Made by a program: the position numbers and the translations under genes
Shown: piece after piece, positions 16,933-26,300 of the stretch
Numbering within the stretch: position 1 is the stretch's first letter
How the letters are laid out: each line of letters begins with the position of its first letter
Assembly: GCA_000383355.1 (NCBI GenBank)
Contig: KB911124.1
Location: forward strand, 1 to 64,000
Origin: Flavobacterium sp. SCGC AAA160-P02
GTDB taxonomy: Bacteria; Bacteroidota; Bacteroidia; Flavobacteriales; Flavobacteriaceae
Direction of reading: 5' to 3'
Length of the DNA: 64,000 nucleotides
Notes under the pieces: model-generated
Told to the model about the DNA's origin: nothing
What the model saw: the letters and a program-made list of their open reading frames with translations, nothing else
Database searches by the model: none

Positions 16933-17145
16933 CTAAAGAATATGATGATATTTCATGTTTCTTATTACATGGCTAGAAACCAATCCTTTAGAATTTAATC
17001 CTTCTAACAGTGAATAAACTTTAAGAATATGAGAAATAGAATCTACTTTTTTTAAAATTTGAAGACTTGTTAGCTGCTCATTTTTGAGGGCATGTAGTAT
17101 AGATTTTTCTTCTGGAGATATTATTTTATAATGGCTAGGGATCAT
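16933..17145 (-). CDS. Mini winged-helix-like protein B (paralogue of A)
   Basis: 70 aa, same direction as copy A and aligned with it over nearly its full length without internal gaps (SILHALKNEQLTSLQILKKVD, then VYSLLEGLNSKGLVSSHV, ending YHHIL). Both share an invariant KVDSIS turn before the putative recognition helix. It could bind DNA as a dimer, act as a regulator of A, or be a diverging duplicate. I see no matching -7 box upstream. Function unknown. Confidence 0.55.
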   Translation of the reverse strand: MIPSHYKIISPEEKSILHALKNEQLTSLQILKKVDSISHILKVYSLLEGLNSKGLVSSHVIRNMKYHHIL

Positions 17146-17183
17146 TATATATGATAATTAAATTACATTATTTATTTACTGTT

Positions 17184-17218
17184 AAAAAATAAAGCTTCTT
17201 AAATCAAGAAGCTTTATT
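17184..17218 (-). terminator. Orphan terminator-like hairpin
   Basis: AATAAAGCTTCTT (17188-17200) pairs with 17206-17218 across a 5-nt loop. On the minus strand it runs into a T-tract, so it would stop transcripts coming from the right, yet no protein gene lies between it and the tRNA terminator. Confidence 0.65.
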
Positions 17219-17395
17219 CCGACAAAGAGAATTAAAAAATCAATATAAAAAATTGAAACTTATTTTAATTAAAATCATCTTTAATTAAGTTGAAAGCCTA
17301 AAATTACTTGTTATAAATAAAAATATGCATTCAGGTTGGGGACAAAATTTTAATAGTTTATCAAGTCAATATGAATACTTATACACTCAAAATTA
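17184..17395 (-). ncRNA. Candidate small RNA unit (promoter box to orphan terminator)
   Basis: A minus-strand -7 box TAATTTTG (17388-17395) lies about 200 nt upstream of the orphan terminator at 17184-17218. The interval has no open frame of note and contains an internal AT-rich hairpin near 17260-17285 (TTTTAATTAA against TTAATTAAA). This would fit a transcript of roughly 190-200 nt. There is no -33 element and no recognised RNA family, so this is a hypothesis. The remainder to 17500 shows nothing else. Confidence 0.25.
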
Positions 17396-17500
17396 GCTTT
17401 TTACAACTATTGGTTCACATAAAATACGTTGAAAGTTTAGATTTCTGTAGATGAAATAACTCTTTTAGCAGATTAAAAGTTGTTAATTATGGTAGTATCG

Positions 17501-17541
17501 TGTAAAATAAAAACTTCTAACAAAAAAGTTAGAAGTTTTTA
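17501..17541 (-). terminator. Terminator of tRNA-Leu
   Basis: AAAACTTCTAAC (17510-17521) pairs with GTTAGAAGTTTT (17528-17539) across a 6-nt A-rich loop. On the minus strand a T-rich tract follows. It begins 8 nt after the tRNA 3' end. Confidence 0.8.
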
Positions 17542-17546
17542 CGTTG

Positions 17547-17628
17547 TACAGGCGGAGAGACTCGAACTCTCACACCTTGCGGCACTAGATCCTAAGTCTA
17601 GCGTGTCTACCAATTCCACCACGCCTGC
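17547..17628 (-). tRNA. tRNA-Leu (anticodon UAG, reads CUA and related codons)
   Basis: 82-nt class II tRNA. On the minus strand the acceptor arm GCAGGCG pairs with CGCCTGT, the D arm contains GTGGAATTGGTAGACAC, the anticodon stem CTAGA/TCTAG encloses a loop with TAG, a variable arm (TGCCGCAAGGTG) marks it as leucine-type, and the T arm has GTTCGAGTC. Position 1 to 72 is a G-U wobble. The CCA end is not encoded. A terminator follows at once. Confidence 0.95.
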
Positions 17629-17715
17629 AACTAAAACTGAAAATAATTTTCAGCTTTCGGATTGCAAATATAAGCATTCGTCTGAATTCGCAAAGCGGAA
17701 TCGTAGGAATTTTAG

Positions 17716-17723
17716 TATTTTTG
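17716..17723 (+). promoter_or_regulatory. -7 promoter box for the M20 dipeptidase gene
   Basis: TATTTTTG matches TAnnTTTG and lies 20 nt before ATG 17744. No -33 element is convincing. Confidence 0.45.
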
Positions 17724-17743
17724 AATCCACATAAAAATAAACC

Positions 17744-19132
17744 ATGTCCGACATCAAAAAATATATAGAAGCCAACAAAGATCGTTTCATTAATGAACTC
17801 ATAGAACTCCTAAAAATTCCTTCTGTTAGTGCAGATCCAGCTTATACCCAAGATGTTTTAAATACCGCTGATGTAGTGAAAGATCGCCTAGAAAAAGCAG
17901 GCTGTGATCTTGTAGAAATATGTGACACTCCAGGATATCCTATTGTATATGGAGAAAAAATTATCGATGAAAAACTACCTACTATTTTAGTTTATGGTCA
18001 TTATGATGTTCAACCTGCAGATCCTCTAGAACTTTGGGATTCTCCTGCATTTGAACCTGTTATCAAAAAAACAGAACTTCATCCTGAGGGAGCAATTTTT
18101 GCTCGAGGCGCTTGTGATGACAAAGGTCAGATGTATATGCATGTAAAAGCCATGGAATACATGACCACTACTGGAAACCTTCCTTGTAATGTGAAATTTA
18201 TGATTGAAGGTGAAGAAGAAGTGGGTTCTGAGAGCTTGGGTTGGTTTGTGAAAAACCACCACGAAAAATTAGCCAATGATATTATTTTAATTTCAGATAC
18301 AGGAATGATTGCTAATGATATTCCTTCCGTAACAACCGGATTAAGAGGTTTAAGTTATGTTGAAGTAGAAATTACAGGTCCTAATAGAGATTTACACTCT
18401 GGCTTGTATGGTGGTGCAGTAGCAAACCCCATAAATATTTTAACAAAGATGATAGCTTCATTGCATGATGAGAATAATCATATTACCGTTCCTGGTTTTT
18501 ATGAAAAAGTAGAAGAACTATCTAGAGCAGAAAGAGATGAAATGGCAAAAGCTCCTTTTTCTTTAGAAAATTATAAAGAAGCATTAGATATTGCTGCTGT
18601 TTATGGAGAAGAAGGATATACAACCAACGAAAGAAACTCTATACGCCCTACCCTAGATGTTAATGGAATTTGGGGTGGCTATACTGGAGAAGGTGCAAAA
18701 ACAGTCATTGCTTCTAAAGCCTATGCAAAAATATCTATGCGCTTGGTTCCAAACCAAGAATGGCATGAAATTACAGATTTATTTACCAAACATTTTGAAA
18801 GTATTGCTCCAGAAGCTGTTACTGTAAAAGTAACACCACATCATGGTGGCCAAGGCTATGTAACTCCCATAAATACTATTGGTTATGAAGCAGCTAGTAA
18901 AGCTTATCAAGCAACGTTTGGAAAAGCGCCAATCCCTCAAAGAAGTGGAGGTAGTATCCCTATAGTTTCTCTTTTTGAAGACGAACTAAAAAGTAAAACT
19001 ATTTTAATGGGCTTTGGCTTAGATTCTGATGCAATTCATTCACCAAACGAACATTTTGGAATTTTTAATTACTTAAAAGGTATTGAAACAATTCCTTATT
19101 TCTATAAGTATTTCACAGAACTATCTAACTAA
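17744..19132 (+). CDS. M20 family metallo-dipeptidase (CNDP-like)
   Basis: 462 aa, cytoplasmic (no signal). Hydrolyses dipeptides after import. Metal ligands: His and Asp in YGHYDVQPADP (about residues 86-88), the bridging Asp in RGACDDKGQ, the Glu pair in EGEEEVGSESL, Asp in ISDTGM, and the C-terminal His in SDAIHSPNEHFG. The dimerisation insert contains RDLHSGLYGGAVANP, typical of the CNDP/dipeptidase subgroup. It has its own -7 box and a strong hairpin terminator overlapping its stop region. With the POT transporters and DPP IV it completes a route from extracellular dipeptide to amino acids. Confidence 0.93.
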   Translation: MSDIKKYIEANKDRFINELIELLKIPSVSADPAYTQDVLNTADVVKDRLEKAGCDLVEICDTPGYPIVYGEKIIDEKLPTILVYGHYDVQPADPLELWDSPAFEPVIKKTELHPEGAIFARGACDDKGQMYMHVKAMEYMTTTGNLPCNVKFMIEGEEEVGSESLGWFVKNHHEKLANDIILISDTGMIANDIPSVTTGLRGLSYVEVEITGPNRDLHSGLYGGAVANPINILTKMIASLHDENNHITVPGFYEKVEELSRAERDEMAKAPFSLENYKEALDIAAVYGEEGYTTNERNSIRPTLDVNGIWGGYTGEGAKTVIASKAYAKISMRLVPNQEWHEITDLFTKHFESIAPEAVTVKVTPHHGGQGYVTPINTIGYEAASKAYQATFGKAPIPQRSGGSIPIVSLFEDELKSKTILMGFGLDSDAIHSPNEHFGIFNYLKGIETIPYFYKYFTELSN

Positions 19133-19162
19133 AAAAAAAGCCGCTAGAAGCGGCTTTTTTTA
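19131..19162. terminator. Bidirectional terminator between convergent genes
   Basis: A7GCCGCT (19133-19145) pairs perfectly with AGCGGCT7 (19149-19161), loop AGA. A- and T-tracts on both sides let it serve both the dipeptidase and the cyclophilin gene; the right arm includes bases of the cyclophilin stop codon. Confidence 0.92.
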
Positions 19163-19786
19163 GTTGAGTATGGTTGCTTTTTTAATAAAGTCTATTTCAG
19201 GATAATTGGTTCTAATAAATTTATTACCGTATCTATTAAGAGAATCTTGACGCATGCCTAACCTATCTCCATATCCATCATAAAACTTCAAAACAGTCTC
19301 TTTTCCGGCAATTACTTTTGCAATTACAGGAAACCCTTTCACACCAGAATACGCTAGCGCATCTAATCGTTTGTTATTTTTTAAATTGATAAATATCTGA
19401 GTAGTTCTTGTCTTTACCCCTCCTCTAGCAAAGGAGATTGTCATGAGATCATTGCTTTCAATAACCTTTTCATCATCAATTTTAAAATTTTTCCAACTGG
19501 CATTTATCAAACTATCATTGTGAATTCCAAACTGAGCTACAAAACCTGGCACCACTCTAAAAATAGCAATATCTGTATAAAATTCATTCTTAATTAATTG
19601 ATACAATCTGTCTACAGCTTTTGGTGACCATGCTCTTTTTGCTTCGATATCAAAATTTCCTTGCGTAGTTTCAAATCTCGCTTTAAAATAATCAGGAGCC
19701 TGTTCTTTGGTCCATTTTTCTTTAAAGAGTTTGGGACTGCATGACACAAAAGAAATTAAAATTATAAAACTTATTATTTTTTTCAT
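19160..19786 (-). CDS. Peptidyl-prolyl cis-trans isomerase, cyclophilin type, lipoprotein
   Basis: 208 aa. Lipoprotein signal (FVSCS lipobox near residue 16), so probably periplasm-facing. Cyclophilin features: FETTQGNFDIEAKRAWSPKAVDRL at the domain start and IFRVVPGFVAQFGIHND, which corresponds to the FHRVIPGFMIQGGD strand with Phe-Arg kept but Gln-Gly-Gly changed; later TTQIFINLKNN matches the family's SQFFI segment and FPVIAKVI its end. It assists folding of envelope proteins. Activity may be lower than in canonical cyclophilins because several residues differ. Likely co-transcribed with PhnA upstream (28 nt gap). Confidence 0.88.
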   Translation of the reverse strand: MKKIISFIILISFVSCSPKLFKEKWTKEQAPDYFKARFETTQGNFDIEAKRAWSPKAVDRLYQLIKNEFYTDIAIFRVVPGFVAQFGIHNDSLINASWKNFKIDDEKVIESNDLMTISFARGGVKTRTTQIFINLKNNKRLDALAYSGVKGFPVIAKVIAGKETVLKFYDGYGDRLGMRQDSLNRYGNKFIRTNYPEIDFIKKATILN

Positions 19787-19814
19787 AGAAATAACTACGA
19801 TTAGTCAGTTAAAA

Positions 19815-20411
19815 TTACTCCTTTTCAGACATTTTTTTCACATAATCTGTAATAATAACAATCTGTGTGGGGCCTACCTTGCCTTCAATATATTTTGCAT
19901 TTTCATGATCTAAAGAAATTCTTCTAACAGCCGTTCCTTGTTTGGCAACCAAGCTAGATCCTTTTACTTTTAAGTCTTTAATTAAAACAACAGAATCTCC
20001 TGCTTGAAGAATAGCACCGTTGGCATCTCTGTGTATAATCTTATCTGCCTCTTCTAAATGTTCTCCTGTTTCTTTTGCAAAGCGCAAATCATCGTCTTCT
20101 AGATACAGCATGTCTAATAAATCTTGAGGCCACCCTTCTTTTCTTAAGCGAGATAATATTCTCCATGCAATCACTTTTACGGCCCTAAATTCTGACCACA
20201 TACTATCATTTAAACAACGCCAATGATTAGCATCTGTAGTTTCAGGGTTTTCTATTTGCTCTATACAGATAGCACACCCTAACAAGCTTCCATCAATACC
20301 TCCACCTCCTGTTGAGGTTGGTTTTACCTCATAGATTGCTAAGTTCTCTGAAGATACACATAGTTCGCAGGTATTTCCGCTTCTGTTTTGTAAGTCTAGT
20401 TCTAATGACAT
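19815..20411 (-). CDS. PhnA-domain protein
   Basis: 198 aa. N-terminal zinc-ribbon with paired cysteines (CELC about residues 15-18 and CAIC about 47-50) and C-terminal PhnA domain beginning DANGAILQAGDSVVLIKDLKVKGSS, with KQGTAVRRISL and the final ITDYVKK. The central part WRCLNDSMWSEFRAVKVIAWRILSR is characteristic of the Bacteroidetes members. PhnA was named for a phosphonate operon, but the family is not tied to phosphonate use in most bacteria, and no phn genes are near. Function unknown; zinc binding inferred. Confidence 0.88.
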   Translation of the reverse strand: MSLELDLQNRSGNTCELCVSSENLAIYEVKPTSTGGGGIDGSLLGCAICIEQIENPETTDANHWRCLNDSMWSEFRAVKVIAWRILSRLRKEGWPQDLLDMLYLEDDDLRFAKETGEHLEEADKIIHRDANGAILQAGDSVVLIKDLKVKGSSLVAKQGTAVRRISLDHENAKYIEGKVGPTQIVIITDYVKKMSEKE

Positions 20412-20462
20412 TTCTGCTTTTTTAGTTGTGCAATGATACCCTTATTCTCAGAGCACTGCAAA

Positions 20463-21470
20463 TTACCTCCCTGTTAAAGACTTTGGAACTCGGCCGTTTT
20501 TAATAGCTTCTGAACGCAAGCGTCTTCCAACAATTCGTTCATTCATAGTACCTATTTCTAGCACTTTATCAACATCTAAATTAGTATCAATTCCCATCTC
20601 ATCTAGCATAACTACTAAATCTTCCGTAGAGACAAGGCCTACTAAGTTTGGATCTTTATAATAATAAGAACCTGTACCTGCAACTGGTATTCCGTCTACA
20701 AAGTTTGCAGGCTGGCCACCAATACCTCCCATGGTAGCTTCAAAATGCGTCATCCCGGCTTGAAGTGCTGCCAGTACATTGGCCATGCCCCAGCCTCTAG
20801 TAGTATGAAAATGAACAATTTGTTTGTCTGTCATTCCTACCTTTTCTTGAAGCATACTGTAATATTTAAATACTCTATCTGGTGAAGCAGAACCATCATG
20901 ATCTGCATGTTCTACATCATCTGCACCAATATCAAACCAACGTTGAGTATAGTCTATAGCTTTGTTGAGATTTGTTGGGCCTTCTATTGGGCATCCCCAA
21001 ATAGTACTCACCGTACCATTTACTTTAATACCGGCATCATGTGCTTTTTTAATTTGAGCTTCAGCCATTTTCCAGTAGTCTTTTAATGACAAGCCAGAAT
21101 TTTTTAGATGGTGAGATTCACTGGTAGAAACCATTAATAAAATTCTATCAGGGCCATAGCCTTCTAGTTTTGCCTGTATAGCTCTCTCTACTGCTTTTTC
21201 CCTAATGGTAATGGCAGTTAAAGAGGCCTCAGATAATAAATGCGACACCTTTTTAGAGGTTCTAATTTTTTTAAATAAATCATCGGCGTCAGAAAATTGA
21301 GGCATTCCTTTAGGATTTCCAAAATTGGTGACTTCTATGTTTTTAAACCCTGCTAAAAGCAATTGCTCTAACATCCAGAGCTTTGCTTGTGTAGGGATAA
21401 ATTTTTCTTCATGTTGGTAACCATCTCTAACTGTAATATCACCAATAGTTACTTTTTTTGGGTAGTGCAT
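20463..21470 (-). CDS. HMG-CoA-lyase-like DRE-TIM metallolyase
   Basis: 335 aa. TIM-barrel lyase/carboxyltransferase fold: TIGDITVRDGYQHEEK at the N-terminus replaces the RDGLQNE of HMG-CoA lyase, HADHDGSAS and HFHTTRGWGMAN supply metal-binding His residues, and FEATMGGIGGQPANF corresponds to the lyase loop GLGGCPYA but with Gln in place of the catalytic Cys. The family fits aldol-type cleavage or condensation (HMG-CoA, citramalate, 4-hydroxy-2-oxovalerate relatives). The altered loop argues against being a plain HMG-CoA lyase. It lies upstream of phnA (51 nt), same strand. Exact reaction unknown. Confidence 0.8.
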   Translation of the reverse strand: MHYPKKVTIGDITVRDGYQHEEKFIPTQAKLWMLEQLLLAGFKNIEVTNFGNPKGMPQFSDADDLFKKIRTSKKVSHLLSEASLTAITIREKAVERAIQAKLEGYGPDRILLMVSTSESHHLKNSGLSLKDYWKMAEAQIKKAHDAGIKVNGTVSTIWGCPIEGPTNLNKAIDYTQRWFDIGADDVEHADHDGSASPDRVFKYYSMLQEKVGMTDKQIVHFHTTRGWGMANVLAALQAGMTHFEATMGGIGGQPANFVDGIPVAGTGSYYYKDPNLVGLVSTEDLVVMLDEMGIDTNLDVDKVLEIGTMNERIVGRRLRSEAIKNGRVPKSLTGR

Positions 21471-21610
21471 GTCTATTTAAAAATTTTAGAATGTTAAAAA
21501 TATTAAATAGCTTGCTATAATAAAGTGAAAAATAAAATTATCTACGTAAAATGGCTAAACTTTAATATGATTTTAGCATTTGAAGAAAAAAATGATCGCT
21601 TAGAGAAAGC

Positions 21611-23233
21611 TTATTCTATTTCTAAAGAGGTGAATTTGAATGTATTTCCATCAAACAACCCTTTATCAGATAACTTCAAAGAGGGTATTACCAAAAGCGC
21701 CATAAAAGATAAACTCATATAAGGAGCACGCAAAGTACTGCCCATTTCTTTTGCCATAGCATCAAGAGCTGCATAAGCATTTCCAATGATCTCTGCTGGT
21801 TGATCACTCATGATTCCGGCTACTGGAAGTGCCACTACTTTTTCTGTAGTTTTGGTTACGGCACAAACGCCTCCCTTATTTTCTATAATTAAGTTTACCG
21901 CTTTACAAATAGCTTCATCAGAAACCCCAATTGCAATTATATTATGTGAATCATGCCCAACAGAACTGGCAATAGCACCTTCTTTGATTCCAAAATTTTT
22001 AATGAAAGCAATAGATGGTGTCTCATTTTTATATCTATTTACCACCGTCATTTTTAGAACATCAGTTGCTGTATTTGACACTAAATTTCCATCAACAATT
22101 AAAGAATCTGCTGCTATTTGATTGGTTACCAACTCTCCATCTAAAGCCTCAATAACTCTAATTTTTTTAGATGACGATGCCAATCTAAAATCTGCTACTT
22201 TCTTTATATCTGTGTTAAAATTATTCAATACTTCAAAAGGAACAGATTTTACAAAACTTTTTCCATTTTTGGCAACCAACTCACCATTAATATAGGTTTC
22301 TAAAACATTGAATTCTTTTAAATTATCAACCAAAATAAAATCTGCAGGATCACCAACTTGCAATAAACCAACCTCTAAATTATAATGTTTTACAGGATTT
22401 ACACAAGCTGCTTGCAACACTTTAAAAATATCCATTCCCTTAGCAACTGCTCGTTCACATAATTGATTGATATGTCCTAACAGCAAATCATCTGGATGTT
22501 TATCGTCTGAACAAAACATCATATTATTATAATGTTCAGGTAATAAATCTATTAAAGCCTCAAAATTCTTTGCAGCACTTCCTTCTCTTATAAGAATTTT
22601 CATTCCTTTTTGTAGTTTCTCTAAAGCTTCATCATACCTAAAACACTCATGATCTGTAGAAATTCCTGCAGCAATATATTTAGTAACATCATCGCCTCTT
22701 AAACCAGGCGCATGACCATCAATGGGTTTGTTATTATTTTTTGCATGTTCAATTTTTTGGAGCACCTCTTCATCATCAAACAACACACCGGGGTAATTCA
22801 TCATTTCTGCTAAATAGTTGATGTCTGGGTTTTCCATCATCAACTTAATATCATCAGCATTAATTACAGCTCCAGCACTTTCAAAAGAAGTGGCAGGCAC
22901 ACAACTTGGCGCTCCAAAATTAAATTTTAGTGGAACTTTCTTCCCGTTTTCAATCATAAAATCTACTCCCTGCACTCCTAATACGTTGGCAATTTCGTGC
23001 GGATCGGAAACAGTAGCTACCGTACCATGAAGAACCGCAATTTTTGCAAATTCTGAAGGTACTACCATAGAACTTTCTATGTGAATATGCGCATCTACAA
23101 AGCCAGGTAAAATATAATTTTCTACCTCGTGATTTACTTCTCTAATAGCAGAAATTTGTCCGTTCTCTAAACACACTTCACCTTTAAAAATTCTTTTATT
23201 AAGAATATCTACAATGTTTCCTTTCACATTCAT
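21611..23233 (-). CDS. ade: Adenine deaminase
   Basis: 540 aa. Converts adenine to hypoxanthine and ammonia in purine salvage. Amidohydrolase signature [14 protein letters not shown] near residue 45, [11 protein letters not shown], metal ligand region DGHAPG, and [10 protein letters not shown]; the C-terminal part ends in [19 protein letters not shown], as in microbial Ade enzymes of this length. A -7 box (minus strand TAAATTTG, 23253-23260) stands 19 nt before the ATG. Divergent from the kinase/peptidase/lyase fusion. No other purine genes are close. Confidence 0.96.
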   Translation of the reverse strand: MNVKGNIVDILNKRIFKGEVCLENGQISAIREVNHEVENYILPGFVDAHIHIESSMVVPSEFAKIAVLHGTVATVSDPHEIANVLGVQGVDFMIENGKKVPLKFNFGAPSCVPATSFESAGAVINADDIKLMMENPDINYLAEMMNYPGVLFDDEEVLQKIEHAKNNNKPIDGHAPGLRGDDVTKYIAAGISTDHECFRYDEALEKLQKGMKILIREGSAAKNFEALIDLLPEHYNNMMFCSDDKHPDDLLLGHINQLCERAVAKGMDIFKVLQAACVNPVKHYNLEVGLLQVGDPADFILVDNLKEFNVLETYINGELVAKNGKSFVKSVPFEVLNNFNTDIKKVADFRLASSSKKIRVIEALDGELVTNQIAADSLIVDGNLVSNTATDVLKMTVVNRYKNETPSIAFIKNFGIKEGAIASSVGHDSHNIIAIGVSDEAICKAVNLIIENKGGVCAVTKTTEKVVALPVAGIMSDQPAEIIGNAYAALDAMAKEMGSTLRAPYMSLSFMALLVIPSLKLSDKGLFDGNTFKFTSLEIE

Positions 23234-23252
23234 AATCTTGCTATATTTAGAA

Positions 23253-23260
23253 CAAATTTA
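23253..23260 (-). promoter_or_regulatory. -7 promoter box for ade
   Basis: Minus strand TAAATTTG, exact consensus, 19 nt before ATG 23233. A TTG occurs upstream but at 24-nt spacing, which is longer than usual. Confidence 0.5.
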
Positions 23261-23308
23261 CAAAGAATAAAAAGGGTTTTTATTCAAGTTTTATCCTATT
23301 TTTAGATT

Positions 23309-26300
23309 ATGAATTACGCTCAACAGAAAATCTCCACATCGGAAGCCGAAAAAATTCTTTTTGACTTGTATTGTATTAAAGGAACTGCATCTCCTTTACC
23401 TGGTTATGTTGATTTTAATTTTAGAATTAAAATAGAGAATGAAGAAGGGTATATTCTAAAAATTTCTAGAGTTGAAGAAAACAAAAAGTACCTAGAATAC
23501 CAGCAACACTTATTGCAATTTATTGAGAATAGCGATGAAGAAATCATTGCTCCAAAAGCCGTTACAGATAAAAACAATCATTTAATTTCTGAAATTACAG
23601 ATCGTTACAAAAAAACGCGTTGTGTACGTTTACTCACCTGGGTTTCGGGTAAAGTCTGGAGTGCTGCAAACCCACAATTAGAAGATTTACGCTTTAGTAT
23701 TGGTGCGCAATGTGGCACCTTAACAAAAGTATTACAAGGTTTTAAGCATCCGGAAGCGCATTATAATTTTGACTGGGATATTGCACAATCTCTTTGGACA
23801 AAAAAGCAGCTACATTTATTTGAAGCTCCCGAAAAAGAAATACTAATGCTGTTTCAAGATAAGTTTGAAGCCTATCAACCCACCTATACTAGCTTAAGAA
23901 AAAGCATTGTACATAATGATCCTAATGACAATAATATTATTGTTACCAATAGCATAGTACAGCCAAAAGCAAAAGCAGCCATAGACTATGGAGATGCCAT
24001 GCACACACAAACCATTAATGATCTAGCCATTCTTTGTGCCTATGGTACTATGGGCCATCAAGATCCATTAGAGGCGGCTCTTGCATTTATAAAAGGCTAT
24101 CATAATTCTTTTCCTTTATTAGAAAAAGAGCTAGCTCATTTATTTAATGCCATAGCCATGCGACTTGTAATTATTGTTACCAGAGCTGCCATGAGTAAAA
24201 TTGAAGAACCAGACAATGAATATCTGTGGATTAGCGAAAAACCAGCCTGGGAAGTATTGTATAAATGGTCTAAAATTTCAGAAGATTTTGCACATTATTC
24301 CTTTAGAAATGCCTGTGGTTTTTCTGCACACCCAAATGAAGAACAATTTAAAAAATGGGCAGCAACTAGCCAATATTCTTTAACAGAATTATTCCCAACA
24401 GTTCATAGAAAAAACATAGAACTATTAGATTTAAGTGTCTCTAGTTCTTGGATTGGCCATCAAACCGATTTTAACAATATTGACTTTTTTCAATTTAAAA
24501 TAGACCAACTTCAGCAAGAACATCCAACAAAAATTATCTCTGGTGGCTACCTAGAGCCAAGACCTTTGTACACAGCTACTGCCTATGATAAAATAGGAAA
24601 TTATGGCCCAGAAAGTAGAACTATTCATCTAGGAATCGATTTTTGGCTTCCTACAAACACACCTGTTCATGCATTGTTTGATGGTGAAATAGCCGTAGCA
24701 GTAAATGACCATGGAGATAAAGAATATGGTGGCTTGGTTGTTTTAAAACATAAAGAAGAAGATCTCGAGTTCTTCACATTATATGGTCATTTAGATCCAG
24801 CAAGCGTGTTGCATTACCAAAAAGGAGACACAATCTTAAAAGGGCAAAAAATTGGTGTATTAGGAGATAAAACCGTCAATGGTAATTGGGCCCCTCATCT
24901 GCATTTTCAGGTAATGCTCTCGTTACTAGACTATACAGCTGATTTTCCTGGAGTTGCCTATGCAAATCAAATAGCTGTTTGGAAAAGTCTTTGCATAGAC
25001 CCTAATGCATTGTTTCATATTAAAAACCTCCAAACAAAAAAGAATACTTCAAACGAAGAATTAATTGAGTACAGAAAACAGCATTTAGGAAAAGGCTTGA
25101 GTTTGCAATACAAAGAACCTCTTAAAATTGTTCGAGGAGAAGGGGTGTATCTTTTAGATGAATTGGGAAGAAAATATTTAGATACTGTAAATAATGTTGC
25201 TCATGTTGGCCATGAGCATCCTACAGTTGTAAAAGCAGGGCAAGAGCAAACAGCTGTTCTCAATACAAACTCTCGCTATCTGCATGAAAACATCAACCTA
25301 CTAGCCAAAGAAATTTTAGCAACCTTACCACCAGAATTAAGTGTTGTCCATTTTGTAAATTCTGGCAGTGAAGCCAATGAATTGGCAATTAGAATGGCAA
25401 AAACTGTAACTGGTAAAGAAGATGTTATTGCCTCAGAAGTTGGTTATCATGGAAATACCAATATTTGTGTAGACATTTCTTCTTATAAATTTGATGGAAA
25501 AGGTGGTAAAGGAGCTCCAGACCACACCCATATTTTTCCATTACCAGATGCTTTTAGAGGAAAATACAGGGGTAAAAATACTGGAAAAAAATATGCAGAA
25601 GAAGTACAACAATGCATTGATAGGATTCATAAAAGAGGAGATGGTGTAAGTGCGCTAATTTTAGAACCTATTATTTCTTGTGGCGGACAAATAGAATTGC
25701 CAAAAGGCTTTTTATCTAAAGCCTATGCAGCGGTTAGAAAAGCGGGAGGATTGTGTATTTCTGATGAAGTACAAGTAGGTTGTGGAAGACTTGGAACATC
25801 TTTTTGGGGCTTTCAATTACACAACGTAATACCAGATATTATTACCATTGGAAAACCCATAGGAAACGGACATCCTTTGGCAGCTGTGGTTTGTACAGAA
25901 GTAGTAGCCAATAGTTTTGCCAATGGTATGGAGTTTTTTAACACATTTGGAGGCAACCCTGTTTCTTGTGCTATAGGAACTGCAGTGTTGCAAACAGTAA
26001 AAAAAGAAAAACTACAAGAAAATGCCTTAGAAGTTGGTGCTTATTTAAAAGAACAACTTCTCAATCTAGCCAAAGATTTTCCTATTATTGGAGACGTAAG
26101 AGGCCAAGGATTTTTCTTAGGAATAGAATTGGTAGATGCTCAAAAAAAACCATTACCCGAACAAACAGATTACCTTATCAACAGAATGAAAGACCATGGT
26201 ATTTTAATGAGTTCTGATGGTCTAGACCATAACGTATTAAAAATAAAACCACCGCTAGTTTTTTCTAAAGAAAATGCACAACAGCTGTTGTGGTATCTTA

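Noticed and set aside
17480-17734. Open frame of 84 codons on the plus strand with an AERLELSHL-type sequence
   Set aside because: It is the antisense of tRNA-Leu; such frames over tRNA genes are a common artefact.
21525-21722. 65-codon plus-strand frame between ade and the HMG-CoA-lyase-like gene
   Set aside because: More than half of it is antisense to the ade 3' end, it has no promoter box and resembles no family.
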